A stretch of 64,000 nucleotides of DNA from Methanoculleus sp. (GTDB lineage Archaea > Halobacteriota > Methanomicrobia > Methanomicrobiales > Methanoculleaceae), in contig JAHDQM010000010.1 in assembly GCA_018433835.1 (NCBI GenBank), positions 62,001-126,000 of the forward strand. The letters are read 5' to 3'. The notes below the pieces were generated by a model. The model was given only the letters and a program-made list of their open reading frames with translations, did no database searches and was not told the DNA's origin. Below, in pieces: positions 1 to 8,610 of the stretch (position 1 is its first letter; each line of letters begins with the position of its first letter). Both the position numbers and the translations under genes were made by a program.

Positions 1-19
1 CGGCCGGCAGGAGGGCTGC

Positions 20-1630
20 GTGGCGGTCACCGGAACAGCGGAACTGAAGCGGATGGAGAGCCGGCTCCGTCGTTCGGAGGAGATGCTCCGGGTCATCCTT
101 GACACCACCGATGTCGGGATCCTCCTGACCGGTTCGGGCGGGGAGGTCGTGGAGGCGAATGCGGCCGCGATCCGGCTCTTCGGCGGGGCCGGGCGGGAGG
201 ACCTGATTGGGCTGAACCCGTACGACCTGGTTGCCGCGAGGGACCGGGAAGCCGTCCGGGCCTACCGGGGACGGGCCCTCTCCGGGGAGGCGCCTGCCTC
301 GGGAGAGTGCACGTTGTGCAGGCTCGACGGCGCCGAATGGCCCGCGGAGGTTACGATCACCCGCTTCGCACAGGACAGAGCTGCCTTGGGAAGGCTGGTC
401 GTCTCGCTCCGGGACATCACAAAACGGCGTCGGGCGGAGGAGGCGATTCGGGAAGAGAACCAACACCTCTCGGTCGTCAACGAGGTCGTCGCTGCCGCGG
501 CTGCGTCCCACGGGCTGGAAGACCTCTGCCGGGTCTCGCTCGCAAGGATTCTCACCCTGCTCGGGTTCGACCACGGGGCGGTTTACCTGGTGCGCCCCGG
601 GGACGATACGGCGTTTCTCCGTGCCCAGGAAGGGGTGGGCGAGGCCCTGCCGCCGGTGGTGCGTCGGGAGGACCCCCTCTACCAGAACATTCTTCAGGCC
701 GGTGCGATGCAGTGCATCGAGGACTTTTCAACGAGGTATCCCGGCTCCAGGGTTCGGGTTCTTGTCGTGGTGCCCATCCCCGGCGACGGCGGCCCGGCGG
801 GATGGATCGGGGTCGGGAGCAGGGTCAGGGGGACGATCACGCGGAGCGAGCGGGCGGTCCTTCTTGACATAGGCAAAGAGCTCGGCAATGCGGTCGTGAA
901 GGGGATGCTCCAGGAGGATCTGGAGGCGGCGCTCGCCTCCGCCAACCGCTACCTTGAGGAGGCGAATGCCGCGGCCGCCGAGGCCAACCTCTACATGGAT
1001 ATCCTCACCCACGACATCAACAACGCGAACACCATAGCGATGGGCTACCTGCAGATGCATCTCGAGTCCGTTGCCGAATCGGACGGGGCGCTCGTCGGGA
1101 AGTCGCTTGCGGCCGTCTACCAGAGCAGCGAGATCATACGGAACGTCCTGACGCTTCGCAGGCTCAAGACCGGGCCTGCCGAGCTTCGGCCGGTGCGGCT
1201 TGAGCCGGTGATCCGGGGGATCTGCAGTTACCACGCGGATGCCCGCATCGCCTGCAACGGAGCGGATGCGACGGTTCTCGCCGACGACCTTGTCAGCGAG
1301 GTCTTTGCGAACCTGATCGGCAATGCCATCAAGTTCGGCGGGCCGACCGTCGAGATCACCGTCGGCGTTCGGGAGGAGGCTGATACGGTATCGGTGACGG
1401 TTGCCGACACCGGTCCCGGGATTCCCGACGACCTCAAGCCGCGTCTGTTCGAACGCAACCAGCGTGGCGCGACGAAGAAGAGCGGGAAGGGCCTCGGCCT
1501 CTACATCGTCCGGATGCTTGTGGAACGCTATGGGGGGAGCGTCTGTGCGGGCGATCGGATCCCCGGCCACCCGGGGGAGGGGGCCGCGATCACGTTCACC
1601 CTGCCGCGTTGCCTTCCGGCAACGGAGTGA
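20..1630 (+). CDS. PAS-GAF sensor histidine kinase
   Basis: Cytoplasmic sensor kinase of 536 aa with no obvious membrane segment. A PAS domain lies at about residues 20-135 and a GAF-like domain at about 150-300. The phosphoacceptor region has THDINN with His331, followed by an HATPase domain with the N-box (VFANLIGNAIKF), G1 (DTGPGIP) and G2 (GKGLGLYIV) motifs. The GTG start is preceded by GGAGG at 10-14 with a 5-nt spacer, so the gene is probably complete, although the frame stays open to the window edge. No response regulator is adjacent, so its partner is unknown. The HDINN-type H-box is common in methanogen kinases, and the kinase at 27269-28222 has the same plan. Confidence 0.9.
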   Translation: MAVTGTAELKRMESRLRRSEEMLRVILDTTDVGILLTGSGGEVVEANAAAIRLFGGAGREDLIGLNPYDLVAARDREAVRAYRGRALSGEAPASGECTLCRLDGAEWPAEVTITRFAQDRAALGRLVVSLRDITKRRRAEEAIREENQHLSVVNEVVAAAAASHGLEDLCRVSLARILTLLGFDHGAVYLVRPGDDTAFLRAQEGVGEALPPVVRREDPLYQNILQAGAMQCIEDFSTRYPGSRVRVLVVVPIPGDGGPAGWIGVGSRVRGTITRSERAVLLDIGKELGNAVVKGMLQEDLEAALASANRYLEEANAAAAEANLYMDILTHDINNANTIAMGYLQMHLESVAESDGALVGKSLAAVYQSSEIIRNVLTLRRLKTGPAELRPVRLEPVIRGICSYHADARIACNGADATVLADDLVSEVFANLIGNAIKFGGPTVEITVGVREEADTVSVTVADTGPGIPDDLKPRLFERNQRGATKKSGKGLGLYIVRMLVERYGGSVCAGDRIPGHPGEGAAITFTLPRCLPATE

Positions 1631-1675
1631 GCCGAATGTTTATCTGTTCCCGGGTCAACGTGTACCGGTACCAGT

Positions 1676-1746
1676 GCGATAGTAGTCTAATGGCAGGACA
1701 GGGGCTTCCCAAGCCTCTAGTCCGGGTTCGATCCCCGGCTATCGCA
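1676..1746 (+). tRNA. tRNA-Gly (CCC)
   Basis: The acceptor stem GCGATAG (1676-1682) pairs with CTATCGC (1739-1745), with discriminator A1746. The anticodon loop TTCCCAA gives anticodon CCC inside a 6-bp stem, and the T-arm holds GGTTCGATCC. No intron is visible and CCA is not encoded. Confidence 0.95.
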
Positions 1747-1866
1747 TCCCGATTTTCCGGCTCCCGAACGTGTTAGCACGTTTCGCCGTTCTGAAATCTC
1801 CGGTTCGTACTGCAGGAGCCTGTTTTGCACGCAGGGGACGTTCGGGCCGGTCCGTGGTGCGCCCCC

Positions 1867-3321
1867 TCACGCCCGCTGCGGCCCTTCAGCCTCACGAAGG
1901 AGATCCGCCCGCTGCTCCGCGCCGCGGAGTGCGGAGGCGATCACCGCCGGCACGGTCAGGAGCGTGGAGACGGCGAAGGCGAAGGTGATGCCGGCGGTCA
2001 CGGCCTCCTGAACGGGGATCGGCATATTCGTACCGCCGATTACGAACATCTCCATGATCTGGTCCATCGAGACCGAACCGATCAGCACGGGCATCGCGAT
2101 CGCCATCGAGATCACCATGCCGAGGTTGTTGAGCAGGGCCCGGACCGAGGAGGTGATGCCCCGGCGTTCGGGCGGGACGGCGGCCATGACCGCGCTCGTG
2201 TTCGGCGACGCGAAGAGGCCCGATCCCACGCCGTTGACGAACATCGAGAGCGCGATCCACGTATACGGCGTGTCGTACCGGATCACGGCGAGCCCGGCGA
2301 GGCCGACGAGCGAGATGACAAGCCCGATCGTGCTGATCGACCGCGAACCGTACCGGTCCGAGAGGATGCCTCCTACCGGGCCCATGATCACGAGCCCGAC
2401 GGCGAGCGGGGCGATCAGGATGCTGGCCGTCAGGGGGTCGAGACCCCGGACCCCCTGGAAGTAGAGGATCAGCAGGATCATCACGGCGCCCCGGGCGATC
2501 GCGTTCAGAAAAACCGAAAGTTGTCCGAATGCGACGATCTGGATGCGGAAGAGGGAGAGGTCGATCAGAGGGTTCGGAATGCTGTTCTCCCGCCGGACGA
2601 AGAGGACGAGACTGACCAGGAAGATGCCGAGGGTGGCGAGCATCACCGGTGAGAGGAAGCCCGGCACGACCCCGACGCCGACGTAGACGAGGAGCGTCAT
2701 CACGGCGATCGTGAAGAGGGCCAGGCCTGCATAGTCGAACCTCTCGGCGCCGAGGCGGGGGAGGGTCGGCTCCCGGAGGTACCGGACGCCGAGGTAGAGG
2801 GCTGCGAGCCCGATCGGGATGTTGAAGTAGAAGTTCAGCCGCCAGTCGATCAGGGTCAGGACGCCGCCGAGGACCGGCCCGATCACGGAGGCCGCGGCCA
2901 GGATCATCGAGAGGATCCCGTTTGCCCGTCCGAGTTCTCCCCGGGGGAAGGCGTCGGTGACGATGATCGTCGAGTTCGCGATCAGGATCGAACCCCCCAC
3001 GGCCTGGAATACACGGAACCCGGTCAACTGGACGATGTCGGTCGAGATGCCGCAGAGGAGCGAGCCGAGAGTGAAGAGGACGAGGCCGGCGAGGTAGAGG
3101 CGCTTGCGCCCGTAGAGGTCGGCGGCCCGTCCCCACAGCGGGGCCGTGATTGTGGTGACCAGCATGTATACGATGATCGGGGCCATCACGCCGATCAGGG
3201 TCGTGTTCAGGGCGATCATGATCGTCGGCAGGGCGATGAGCAGCGTGGTCCCATTCAGCACGCCGCCGAGAGTGCCGAGCGAGGTGATCAGGAGGGCGAG
3301 CCACTTGTAGGTGAGGGTCAT
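1867..3321 (-). CDS. MFS drug:H+ antiporter, DHA2 (14-TM) type
   Basis: Membrane exporter of 484 aa, very hydrophobic throughout, with the MFS motif-A-like loop GRAADLYGRKRL after TM2 and the antiporter motif GPVLGGVL near TM5. This resembles the EmrB/QacA family, which exports drugs or toxic compounds using the proton gradient. The start at 3321 was chosen because ATG overlaps the stop of the upstream marR gene as ATGA (3318-3321), which implies translational coupling. The pair forms a regulator-exporter operon probably controlled by the MarR protein. The substrate cannot be read from the sequence. Confidence 0.9.
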   Translation of the reverse strand: MTLTYKWLALLITSLGTLGGVLNGTTLLIALPTIMIALNTTLIGVMAPIIVYMLVTTITAPLWGRAADLYGRKRLYLAGLVLFTLGSLLCGISTDIVQLTGFRVFQAVGGSILIANSTIIVTDAFPRGELGRANGILSMILAAASVIGPVLGGVLTLIDWRLNFYFNIPIGLAALYLGVRYLREPTLPRLGAERFDYAGLALFTIAVMTLLVYVGVGVVPGFLSPVMLATLGIFLVSLVLFVRRENSIPNPLIDLSLFRIQIVAFGQLSVFLNAIARGAVMILLILYFQGVRGLDPLTASILIAPLAVGLVIMGPVGGILSDRYGSRSISTIGLVISLVGLAGLAVIRYDTPYTWIALSMFVNGVGSGLFASPNTSAVMAAVPPERRGITSSVRALLNNLGMVISMAIAMPVLIGSVSMDQIMEMFVIGGTNMPIPVQEAVTAGITFAFAVSTLLTVPAVIASALRGAEQRADLLREAEGPQRA

Positions 3322-3749
3322 GCGTCCCTCCCGCACCTGCACGAAGCCGGCAGTTCGGAGCGCTGGACGTTCTCCACCATGCGGTCGAGAATCGATATGA
3401 GCGTTGCCTGCTCTTCGTTCGAGAGCCCGGCGAGGAGCGCGTCGTTGAGGTTGCGGACCACCTCGTCGATGAGGGGGGCCGTCGCCCGGCCGCGTTCCGT
3501 CAGGGTGACCCGGTAGGCACGACGGTCGGCGGGGTCGCGTTCACGGACCACGTATCCCGCCTCGATCAGGTCGCGGATCGTCCGGGTGGCGACCGCCCGG
3601 TCGACCATCAGGTCCGCTGCGATCTGCTCCTGGTGGACCCTGTCGTGCCGGAGAAGATAACTCAGAAACCGGAACTGGCGTGACGTTAGACCGTCTGCTT
3701 CGAGGCGCCGTGCAAGATACCGGTGGACGAACCAGTGAATCCATCCCAT
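3318..3749 (-). CDS. MarR-family transcriptional regulator
   Basis: A winged-helix repressor of 143 aa with the MarR core: the HTH SRQFRFLSYLLRHDRVHQEQIAADLMVDRAVATRTIRDLIEAGYV and the wing RDPADRRAYRVTLTERG are spread over roughly residues 25-95. It probably represses its own operon with the downstream MFS exporter, and a ligand would lift this. An in-frame start at 3806 exists. I prefer ATG 3749, because the longer form would place a TATA box and a GTTGA-TATG-TCAAC palindrome inside the coding sequence. Confidence 0.85.
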   Translation of the reverse strand: MGWIHWFVHRYLARRLEADGLTSRQFRFLSYLLRHDRVHQEQIAADLMVDRAVATRTIRDLIEAGYVVRERDPADRRAYRVTLTERGRATAPLIDEVVRNLNDALLAGLSNEEQATLISILDRMVENVQRSELPASCRCGRDA

Positions 3750-3780
3750 CCGGACAACAACCGATTCGGAAGACACCTTA

Positions 3781-3803
3781 GTTGATATGTCAACAAAATA
3801 TTT
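3781..3803 (-). promoter_or_regulatory. marR operon TATA box and operator
   Basis: On the minus strand a TATA-like GAAATATTTT (about 3794-3803) is followed directly by GTTGACATATCAAC (3781-3794). Its GTTGA/TCAAC arms form a perfect 5-bp inverted repeat. A dyad between TATA box and start codon is the classic position for a repressor operator, so autoregulation by the MarR protein is inferred. Confidence 0.6.
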
Positions 3804-3889
3804 CAAGCAGTCGACGGCTCGTCGTCCGGCCAGCGAGCGTAGATGGGGAGGATCAAGGGGCGTCGGCCGGTACGGTGCCCGGGTTGACC

Positions 3890-4696
3890 CTATAAGGCGC
3901 CGTTACGGCCGTCTTCTGCAACAATCTCGAACCGGCAGTGGTCGAACCCCATCGAGTAGCACCGGGTTTCGACCGCCGCCGCCGGCCGCCCGTAGTGGCG
4001 GGAAAAGAGCGCCCGGAGGATGCCGGAGTCGAACGCGCACGCGGGTTTCCCGGTCACGGGCAGGTCGGCGCACTCGAAGCAGTCGTGGACGAGGAGGACA
4101 AGGGGCTCTGTCTCCGCGATCTCAAGCCTTCCCAGGCGGTGCTCCTCCCAGAATTGGGCGATGTTCGCGCAGAACCGTCCGGTCTCCGGATCGGCAACCG
4201 CCGGGTAGAGTTCCCCGCCGATCCGCTCGCCGGCCCGGGTGAGGAGCGGGTCGAGGAGGATCCCTTCCTGCAGGAGCGAGACCCGGATCGTCCGGAAGGC
4301 GAGCCGGTAGAACGCGTTGGGATCGCCAGACCCCGGCCGGTACGCCCCCGCATAGGCGGCGAGGTCGCCGGCTACCCGGTCTTTCGGCGAGACGCTCGCG
4401 ACGAGGTTGCCGGTGACGAAGAATATCTTCTTCCGGGAGTCCTCCGGGTCGGCCCGGGACCCGATCACGCCCGCCGCCGCCATCTCCTGGAGGTGCACCG
4501 AGACCGTCGACTTCGCCCGTCCTGCGTGGGAGACGATCTCTTCGAATGTGCACTCGCGCTCCCTGAGGGCCGCGAGGATCGCACGCCGCACCGGGTTCTC
4601 GACCGCCCGCGCTCCCGTGGGGGTCGAGTACAGGTCTATCTCCAGGTTCGCCTTCGGCCGCCCGGGTCTCCCCCGGTTGCTCACCTCGTGTTCCAT
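3890..4696 (-). CDS. msvR: MsvR-type redox regulator (HTH + V4R domain)
   Basis: Transcription factor of 268 aa. An ArsR-like winged helix (about residues 30-100, with the recognition region GRAKSTVSVHLQEM) is joined to a C-terminal V4R domain (about 120-260). This is the layout of MsvR, the methanogen-specific V4R regulator whose V4R cysteines sense redox state. Visible cysteines are C176, C206, C209, C220, C246 and C254, and the C206-x2-C209 pair and C246/C254 fit the sensing role. It lies divergent to fprA, as MsvR does to the F420H2 oxidase operon in Methanothermobacter. The start at 4696 is the first Met after the shared promoter. The much longer open frame upstream is only antisense to fprA. 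Confidence 0.88.
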   Translation of the reverse strand: MEHEVSNRGRPGRPKANLEIDLYSTPTGARAVENPVRRAILAALRERECTFEEIVSHAGRAKSTVSVHLQEMAAAGVIGSRADPEDSRKKIFFVTGNLVASVSPKDRVAGDLAAYAGAYRPGSGDPNAFYRLAFRTIRVSLLQEGILLDPLLTRAGERIGGELYPAVADPETGRFCANIAQFWEEHRLGRLEIAETEPLVLLVHDCFECADLPVTGKPACAFDSGILRALFSRHYGRPAAAVETRCYSMGFDHCRFEIVAEDGRNGAL

Positions 4697-4710
4697 AGAG
4701 TAAAATCGAA

Positions 4711-4763
4711 AGGATGATATATCAAATGTTCGGATACAGTAGAACGTTCGGATAATGCCGAAC
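4711..4763. promoter_or_regulatory. msvR-fprA divergent promoter with MsvR-like boxes
   Basis: The 80-bp intergenic region holds a symmetric TATA-like GATATATC (4716-4723), a half site GTTCGGATA (4728-4736) and a full dyad GTTCGGATAATGCCGAAC (4746-4763) with perfect 6-bp arms and a 6-bp spacer. Described MsvR sites are TTCG-type inverted repeats, so these are strong candidates. The dyad ends 14 nt before the fprA SD-spaced ATG and would block its transcription or initiation. Confidence 0.7.
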
Positions 4764-4780
4764 AAATGGTGATAGAAATG

Positions 4781-5992
4781 ATGGCTACAGAACTCGCCCC
4801 AGGCGTCCACTGGGTCGGGGCAATCGACTGGAACCTGAGGGAGTACCACGGCTACACCCTCCCGGGAACGACCTACAACGCCTACCTCGTCCGGGGCGAA
4901 AAGACGGCGCTCATCGACGGCGCCTACGCCGGGTTCGAGGGGGAGGTCCTCGGCCGTATCGAATCCGTCTGCGATCCCGGAGAGATCGACTGCATCGTCG
5001 TGAACCACATCGAGAAGGACCACTCCGGCACCCTCCCGGCGTTCGTGCAGCGGATGCCCGATATCCCGATCTACTGCACGGAGAGGGCTCGCGCCGGGCT
5101 TGCCCGCCACTACGACACTGCTGGCTGGAACATCCGGGTCGTTAAGACCGGCGAGACCCTCGACCTGGGGGGAAAGACCCTTACTTTCCTCGAGGCGCCG
5201 ATGCTCCACTGGCCCGACTCCATGTTTACCTACCTCGCCGAGGACGCCATCCTCTTTCCGAACGACGCGTTCGGGCAGCACGTCGCAAGCGCCGCACGGT
5301 TCGACGATCAGCTGGGAAAAGACGCGGCGATGGTCCACGCGCAGAAGTTCTTCGCGAACCTGATCGTGCCGCTGGCGCCGAAAGTCCTGAAGAAACTCGA
5401 CGAGGTCGGGGGTCTCGGGATCGATATCAAGATGATCGCGCCGAGCCACGGCATCATCTGGCGGTCGCACGCCGGGGATATTCTCAACGCCTACGTCGAC
5501 TGGAGCCGGGGCGTCGCAAAAGACAAGGTCACGATCGTCTACGACACCATGCACGGCTCGACCACGATGATGGCGAAGGCGATCGCCGAGGGCGTCATGG
5601 CCGAAGGCGCCGACGTCCGGGTCTGCCTCCTCCGCGACGGCCGCTACGAGGGGACACACCGGAGCGACGTCGTCACGGAGATCCTCGACTCGAAGGCGGT
5701 CCTCGTCGGGTCGCCGACGCTCCAGGACGAGGTTCTCCCCACGGTGGCCGGATTCCTCAGCTACCTCCGCGGGCTTCGGCCGGGCCGCCTTACGGCCAGG
5801 AAGATCGGGTGCGCCTTCGGTTCGCACGGCGGCATGGGAGGTGCGGCCACCCAGGCGGAGGAAGCGTTGAAAGCGGCCGGGATCGAGGTGATCGACGGCG
5901 GTTTCCAGGTGAACTACCGCCCGGACGGCGACGAACTTGCCCGGGCTTACGAACTCGGGCGGAAGGTGGCACAGGAGATCCGCGCCAGGTGA
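4781..5992 (+). CDS. fprA: F420H2 oxidase (flavodiiron protein)
   Basis: Cytoplasmic flavodiiron enzyme of 403 aa that reduces O2 to water with F420H2 and so detoxifies oxygen in methanogens. The N-terminal metallo-beta-lactamase-like domain holds the diiron ligands in NHIEKDHSG (H76, E78, D80, H81) and further His residues in LHWPDS and PSHG. The C-terminal flavodoxin domain begins near residue 245 (VYDTMHGSTTMM). The start is set by GGTGAT at 4768-4773. ATG 4781 lies 7 nt after it, while 4778 and 4766 are in-frame alternatives. Its divergent neighbour is the redox regulator MsvR. Confidence 0.92.
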   Translation: MATELAPGVHWVGAIDWNLREYHGYTLPGTTYNAYLVRGEKTALIDGAYAGFEGEVLGRIESVCDPGEIDCIVVNHIEKDHSGTLPAFVQRMPDIPIYCTERARAGLARHYDTAGWNIRVVKTGETLDLGGKTLTFLEAPMLHWPDSMFTYLAEDAILFPNDAFGQHVASAARFDDQLGKDAAMVHAQKFFANLIVPLAPKVLKKLDEVGGLGIDIKMIAPSHGIIWRSHAGDILNAYVDWSRGVAKDKVTIVYDTMHGSTTMMAKAIAEGVMAEGADVRVCLLRDGRYEGTHRSDVVTEILDSKAVLVGSPTLQDEVLPTVAGFLSYLRGLRPGRLTARKIGCAFGSHGGMGGAATQAEEALKAAGIEVIDGGFQVNYRPDGDELARAYELGRKVAQEIRAR

Positions 5993-6038
5993 CCCCTCCC
6001 CGGAAACCCCCTCCGGGGCTGCGACTCGCGGTCTCTTT

Positions 6039-7214
6039 CTAATTTGCCCGCGCCGGTGCGGCAAACCCGCGCCTCATCCGGGCGAATGCCACAAGCGCCC
6101 CCACCTGCATCGCCACCAGGAACCCGACGACGAGCGGTACGGCGACCGTGTATGCCCAGCCGGCAAAAGCGCTCCCGGCGAACCAGGCCGCCCCGTAGAT
6201 GGTGTTGAATATCCCGTATGCCGTCCCGCGCTTGCTGATATGGGTGTAGTCCGCGACAGCGGCCCGGAGGATTGTCTCCTGCGCACCCATCGCCGCGCCC
6301 CAGAGTACCACGGCGACGAACGCGAGGGCGTAATCCGTCCCGAAGGCGAGGAAGGGGATGCCGACGGCGAGGAGCGGCACCGAGACGAGGGTGACGAGCC
6401 CGAATCGGTCGTATGCCCGCCCGATCGCGAGAGCCGCGACGGCGTCGACGCCCATGGCGACGGCATAAAAGAGCGGGATCTCTGCTTCAGAGACCGTGCC
6501 GGTGGCGGCGAAGTGATAGGCGATGATCGGGAAGGCCGCAAATCCTGCCATGGTGAGCGCGGTGAAGACGGCGTAGGGGAGCAGGGAACCCGGGAGGGAG
6601 TTCACCCGCGGGACGGGCCCGCCGGCCTCAAGTGACGCCGGTTCGGGCATCCGGCGCCGGGCGAAGAGGAGAGCGAGGATCATCAGCGCGAACGGGACGG
6701 CGAGGAGGGCAAACCCGCCCCGGTAGTCCCCCTGCGCAAGAAAGATGGCGGAAAAGATCAGCGGCCCGATGATCGCCCCGATCTGGTCGAGGGCCTCGTG
6801 CACGGCAAACCCCCAGCCCCGCCCGACCGTCGTCGTGGCGTCCGCGAGGATGGCGTCCCGTGCCGGCACCCTGATGCCCTTCCCCACGCGCTCAAGGATG
6901 AGGAGGAGCGCGGCGGCCTCCCAGGACCCGGCGAGCGCGAGGAGCGGGACCGCGGCGAGCATCCCGTAGCCGATGAACGTGATCGCCCAGTAGTGCTGCG
7001 TGACGTCGGCCAGGTGCCCGGAGATCAGGCGGAGGGCGTAGCCGAGGAACTCGCCGAGGCCCGCGATCACGCCGACGGCGAGGGCGCCGGCGCCGAGGAG
7101 GTAGAGGTAAGGTCCGGAGACGCTCCGCGCCCCTTCGTAGATGATATCGCCGAAAAGGCTCACGATGCCAAAGAGGACGATCACGGTGTAGGCTGCTCGG
7201 TTTCTGCCGTCCAT
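6039..7214 (-). CDS. MFS transporter, 12-TM
   Basis: Membrane protein of 391 aa made of about 12 hydrophobic helices with an MFS fold. It shows the pattern SGHLADVTQHYW after TM2 and GRAYDRFG in the second half. This resembles archaeal major-facilitator proteins of unknown substrate. ATG 7214 was chosen because the hydrophobic N-terminus follows within ten residues, while the longer open frame upstream has no signal or transporter character. It stands alone, convergent with fprA. Export of a small molecule is the only safe inference. Confidence 0.85.
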   Translation of the reverse strand: MDGRNRAAYTVIVLFGIVSLFGDIIYEGARSVSGPYLYLLGAGALAVGVIAGLGEFLGYALRLISGHLADVTQHYWAITFIGYGMLAAVPLLALAGSWEAAALLLILERVGKGIRVPARDAILADATTTVGRGWGFAVHEALDQIGAIIGPLIFSAIFLAQGDYRGGFALLAVPFALMILALLFARRRMPEPASLEAGGPVPRVNSLPGSLLPYAVFTALTMAGFAAFPIIAYHFAATGTVSEAEIPLFYAVAMGVDAVAALAIGRAYDRFGLVTLVSVPLLAVGIPFLAFGTDYALAFVAVVLWGAAMGAQETILRAAVADYTHISKRGTAYGIFNTIYGAAWFAGSAFAGWAYTVAVPLVVGFLVAMQVGALVAFARMRRGFAAPARAN

Positions 7215-7458
7215 AAACGGCGGTTTGTCGTTTATCGCCCATAAAGATTCTCGAACGGCGGTGCCCTGGCCCGGAGAGCACTCTCCCGCGTTCCGGATCC
7301 TCGCCGGCCTGACGGGTGCTCCTGCGGCGATGCCTTCCGGGCCGTCAGATCGGGAGGACTCCCGAACCCCACTCCAGGGGAAGATGTAATCGTGATGAGC
7401 GGTATCTACCCCTCGTGGTGCGGCACAAAACGAGCATTCTGTGGGGAGAAGGGCGGTC

Positions 7459-8505
7459 ATGAGAAGCCGGCGCTGGATCGCGCTCTCGCTCCTCCTCAGC
7501 GGCGCGGCTCTCGCGGGGCTGCTCGCGGCGACCTTCACCCCCGAGACACGGGCCTACCTCGGGGAGGTCGGCGTCGCCGCCCTCCTCCTCGCCCTCGGGT
7601 TCCGGGCCTCATCGATCTTCTGCCGCATGGTGCGGATCGGGGTTCTCTGCCGTGGCCTCGGCTACACCGTGCCGTTCAGGACCATCATGACCACCCAGTT
7701 CCTCTCGCTCTTCGCCGGGTCGATCACCCCCGGTCAGGTGGGCGGCGAGCCCGTCCGGATCCACCGGCTCTCGCATGCCGGGCTCGCCGTCGGGGACGCC
7801 GTCGCCGTCGTCATCGTGGAGCGGGTGCTCGACCTCGTCGTCTTCGTTTCTCTCACCCTCGTCGCCCTTCTCGCCGTCCGGCACCTCTGGAGTTACCTTG
7901 CCGCCACCGTCTTCTACCCGGTGGCAGCCTTCCTCCTCCTCGTCCTCGTTCTCCTGCTCGCTCTCGCCGTCTTGGTCCGCCACCCGTCTTTGACGAAGCG
8001 GGTAGCGGGCGGCGTTGCCGTCCGGGTGCTCGACCGGTGCGGCCGGAGCCGGCGCTGGCTCCGGTTCTGTCCGGGTGCGGAGGGTGTAGAGACCCTCACC
8101 CGGCAGATCGAGCGTGAGACCGAGACCTTTGCCGCGGGCTCTTCCCGGTTTGCGAGGGGCGGCCGCCGGGCCGTCGGCGGCGCGCTCCTGCTCAGCATCC
8201 TTGACTGGGTCCTCTCCTTCTCCACGGCATCGGCGCTGCTCGTCGCTCTCGGGCTGCCGCCGTCCCTCCCGGAGTCGTTCCTCTTCCAGGGGGTCCTCCA
8301 GATGATCGCGGCCGTTCCGCTCGTTCCCGGCTCGGCCGGGATCGCGGAGCTCGGCGCCGCCACGCTGTACCGCCAGCTCGTACCCACCTACCTCCTCGGC
8401 CTCTTCGTCGTGCTCTGGCGGCTGATCCTCTACTTCCTCAACATCCCTCTCGGTCTTTTCGCGGCCGCTCTTGCTGCGCGGGAGACCCCCACCGAAAACC
8501 TATAA
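7459..8505 (+). CDS. Flippase-like integral membrane protein (LPG synthase TM family)
   Basis: Protein of 348 aa with about eight hydrophobic helices and the family signature SLFAGSITPGQVGGEPVRI (residues 77-95), followed by VPLVPGSAGIAELG (about 290-303). These match the UPF0104 / AglD-like lysylphosphatidylglycerol synthetase transmembrane family, proposed to act in lipid-linked sugar or lipid translocation. The start is ATG 7459; GTG 7441 is an in-frame alternative. No glycosyltransferase is adjacent, so the substrate stays open. Confidence 0.85.
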   Translation: MRSRRWIALSLLLSGAALAGLLAATFTPETRAYLGEVGVAALLLALGFRASSIFCRMVRIGVLCRGLGYTVPFRTIMTTQFLSLFAGSITPGQVGGEPVRIHRLSHAGLAVGDAVAVVIVERVLDLVVFVSLTLVALLAVRHLWSYLAATVFYPVAAFLLLVLVLLLALAVLVRHPSLTKRVAGGVAVRVLDRCGRSRRWLRFCPGAEGVETLTRQIERETETFAAGSSRFARGGRRAVGGALLLSILDWVLSFSTASALLVALGLPPSLPESFLFQGVLQMIAAVPLVPGSAGIAELGAATLYRQLVPTYLLGLFVVLWRLILYFLNIPLGLFAAALAARETPTENL

Positions 8506-8541
8506 CCCTTATGAGACCAAAATCTATCAATTAACGAGGAT

Positions 8542-8610
8542 ATGACGAGAAATGCCCTGTTCGTGAAACGATCGGAGGACGTTTTGATCTCCGGCGGGGG
8601 AGGGTCATGA
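8542..8610 (+). CDS. Possible 22-aa leader peptide coupled to the ACT gene
   Basis: ATG 8542 has GAGGA 2 nt before it and opens 22 codons whose TGA overlaps the ATG of the ACT-domain gene as ATGA (8607-8610). The peptide ends in glycines encoded by the GGCGGGGGAGGG tract that also supplies the SD of the next gene. It could be a translationally coupled leader or chance. Nothing in its sequence suggests attenuation by a particular amino acid. Confidence 0.3.
   Translation: MTRNALFVKRSEDVLISGGGGS

Noticed and set aside
1825..2652. Plus-strand 275-aa frame opposite the MFS gene
   Set aside because: Composition (Asp/His/Arg-rich) is that of a shadow of the membrane protein gene on the other strand.
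3890..6064. A 724-codon open frame on the minus strand over fprA
   Set aside because: Only the last 268 codons (from 4696) are the MsvR gene; the rest is antisense to fprA, is rich in Asp/Arg/Val as expected for a shadow frame, and crosses the promoter.
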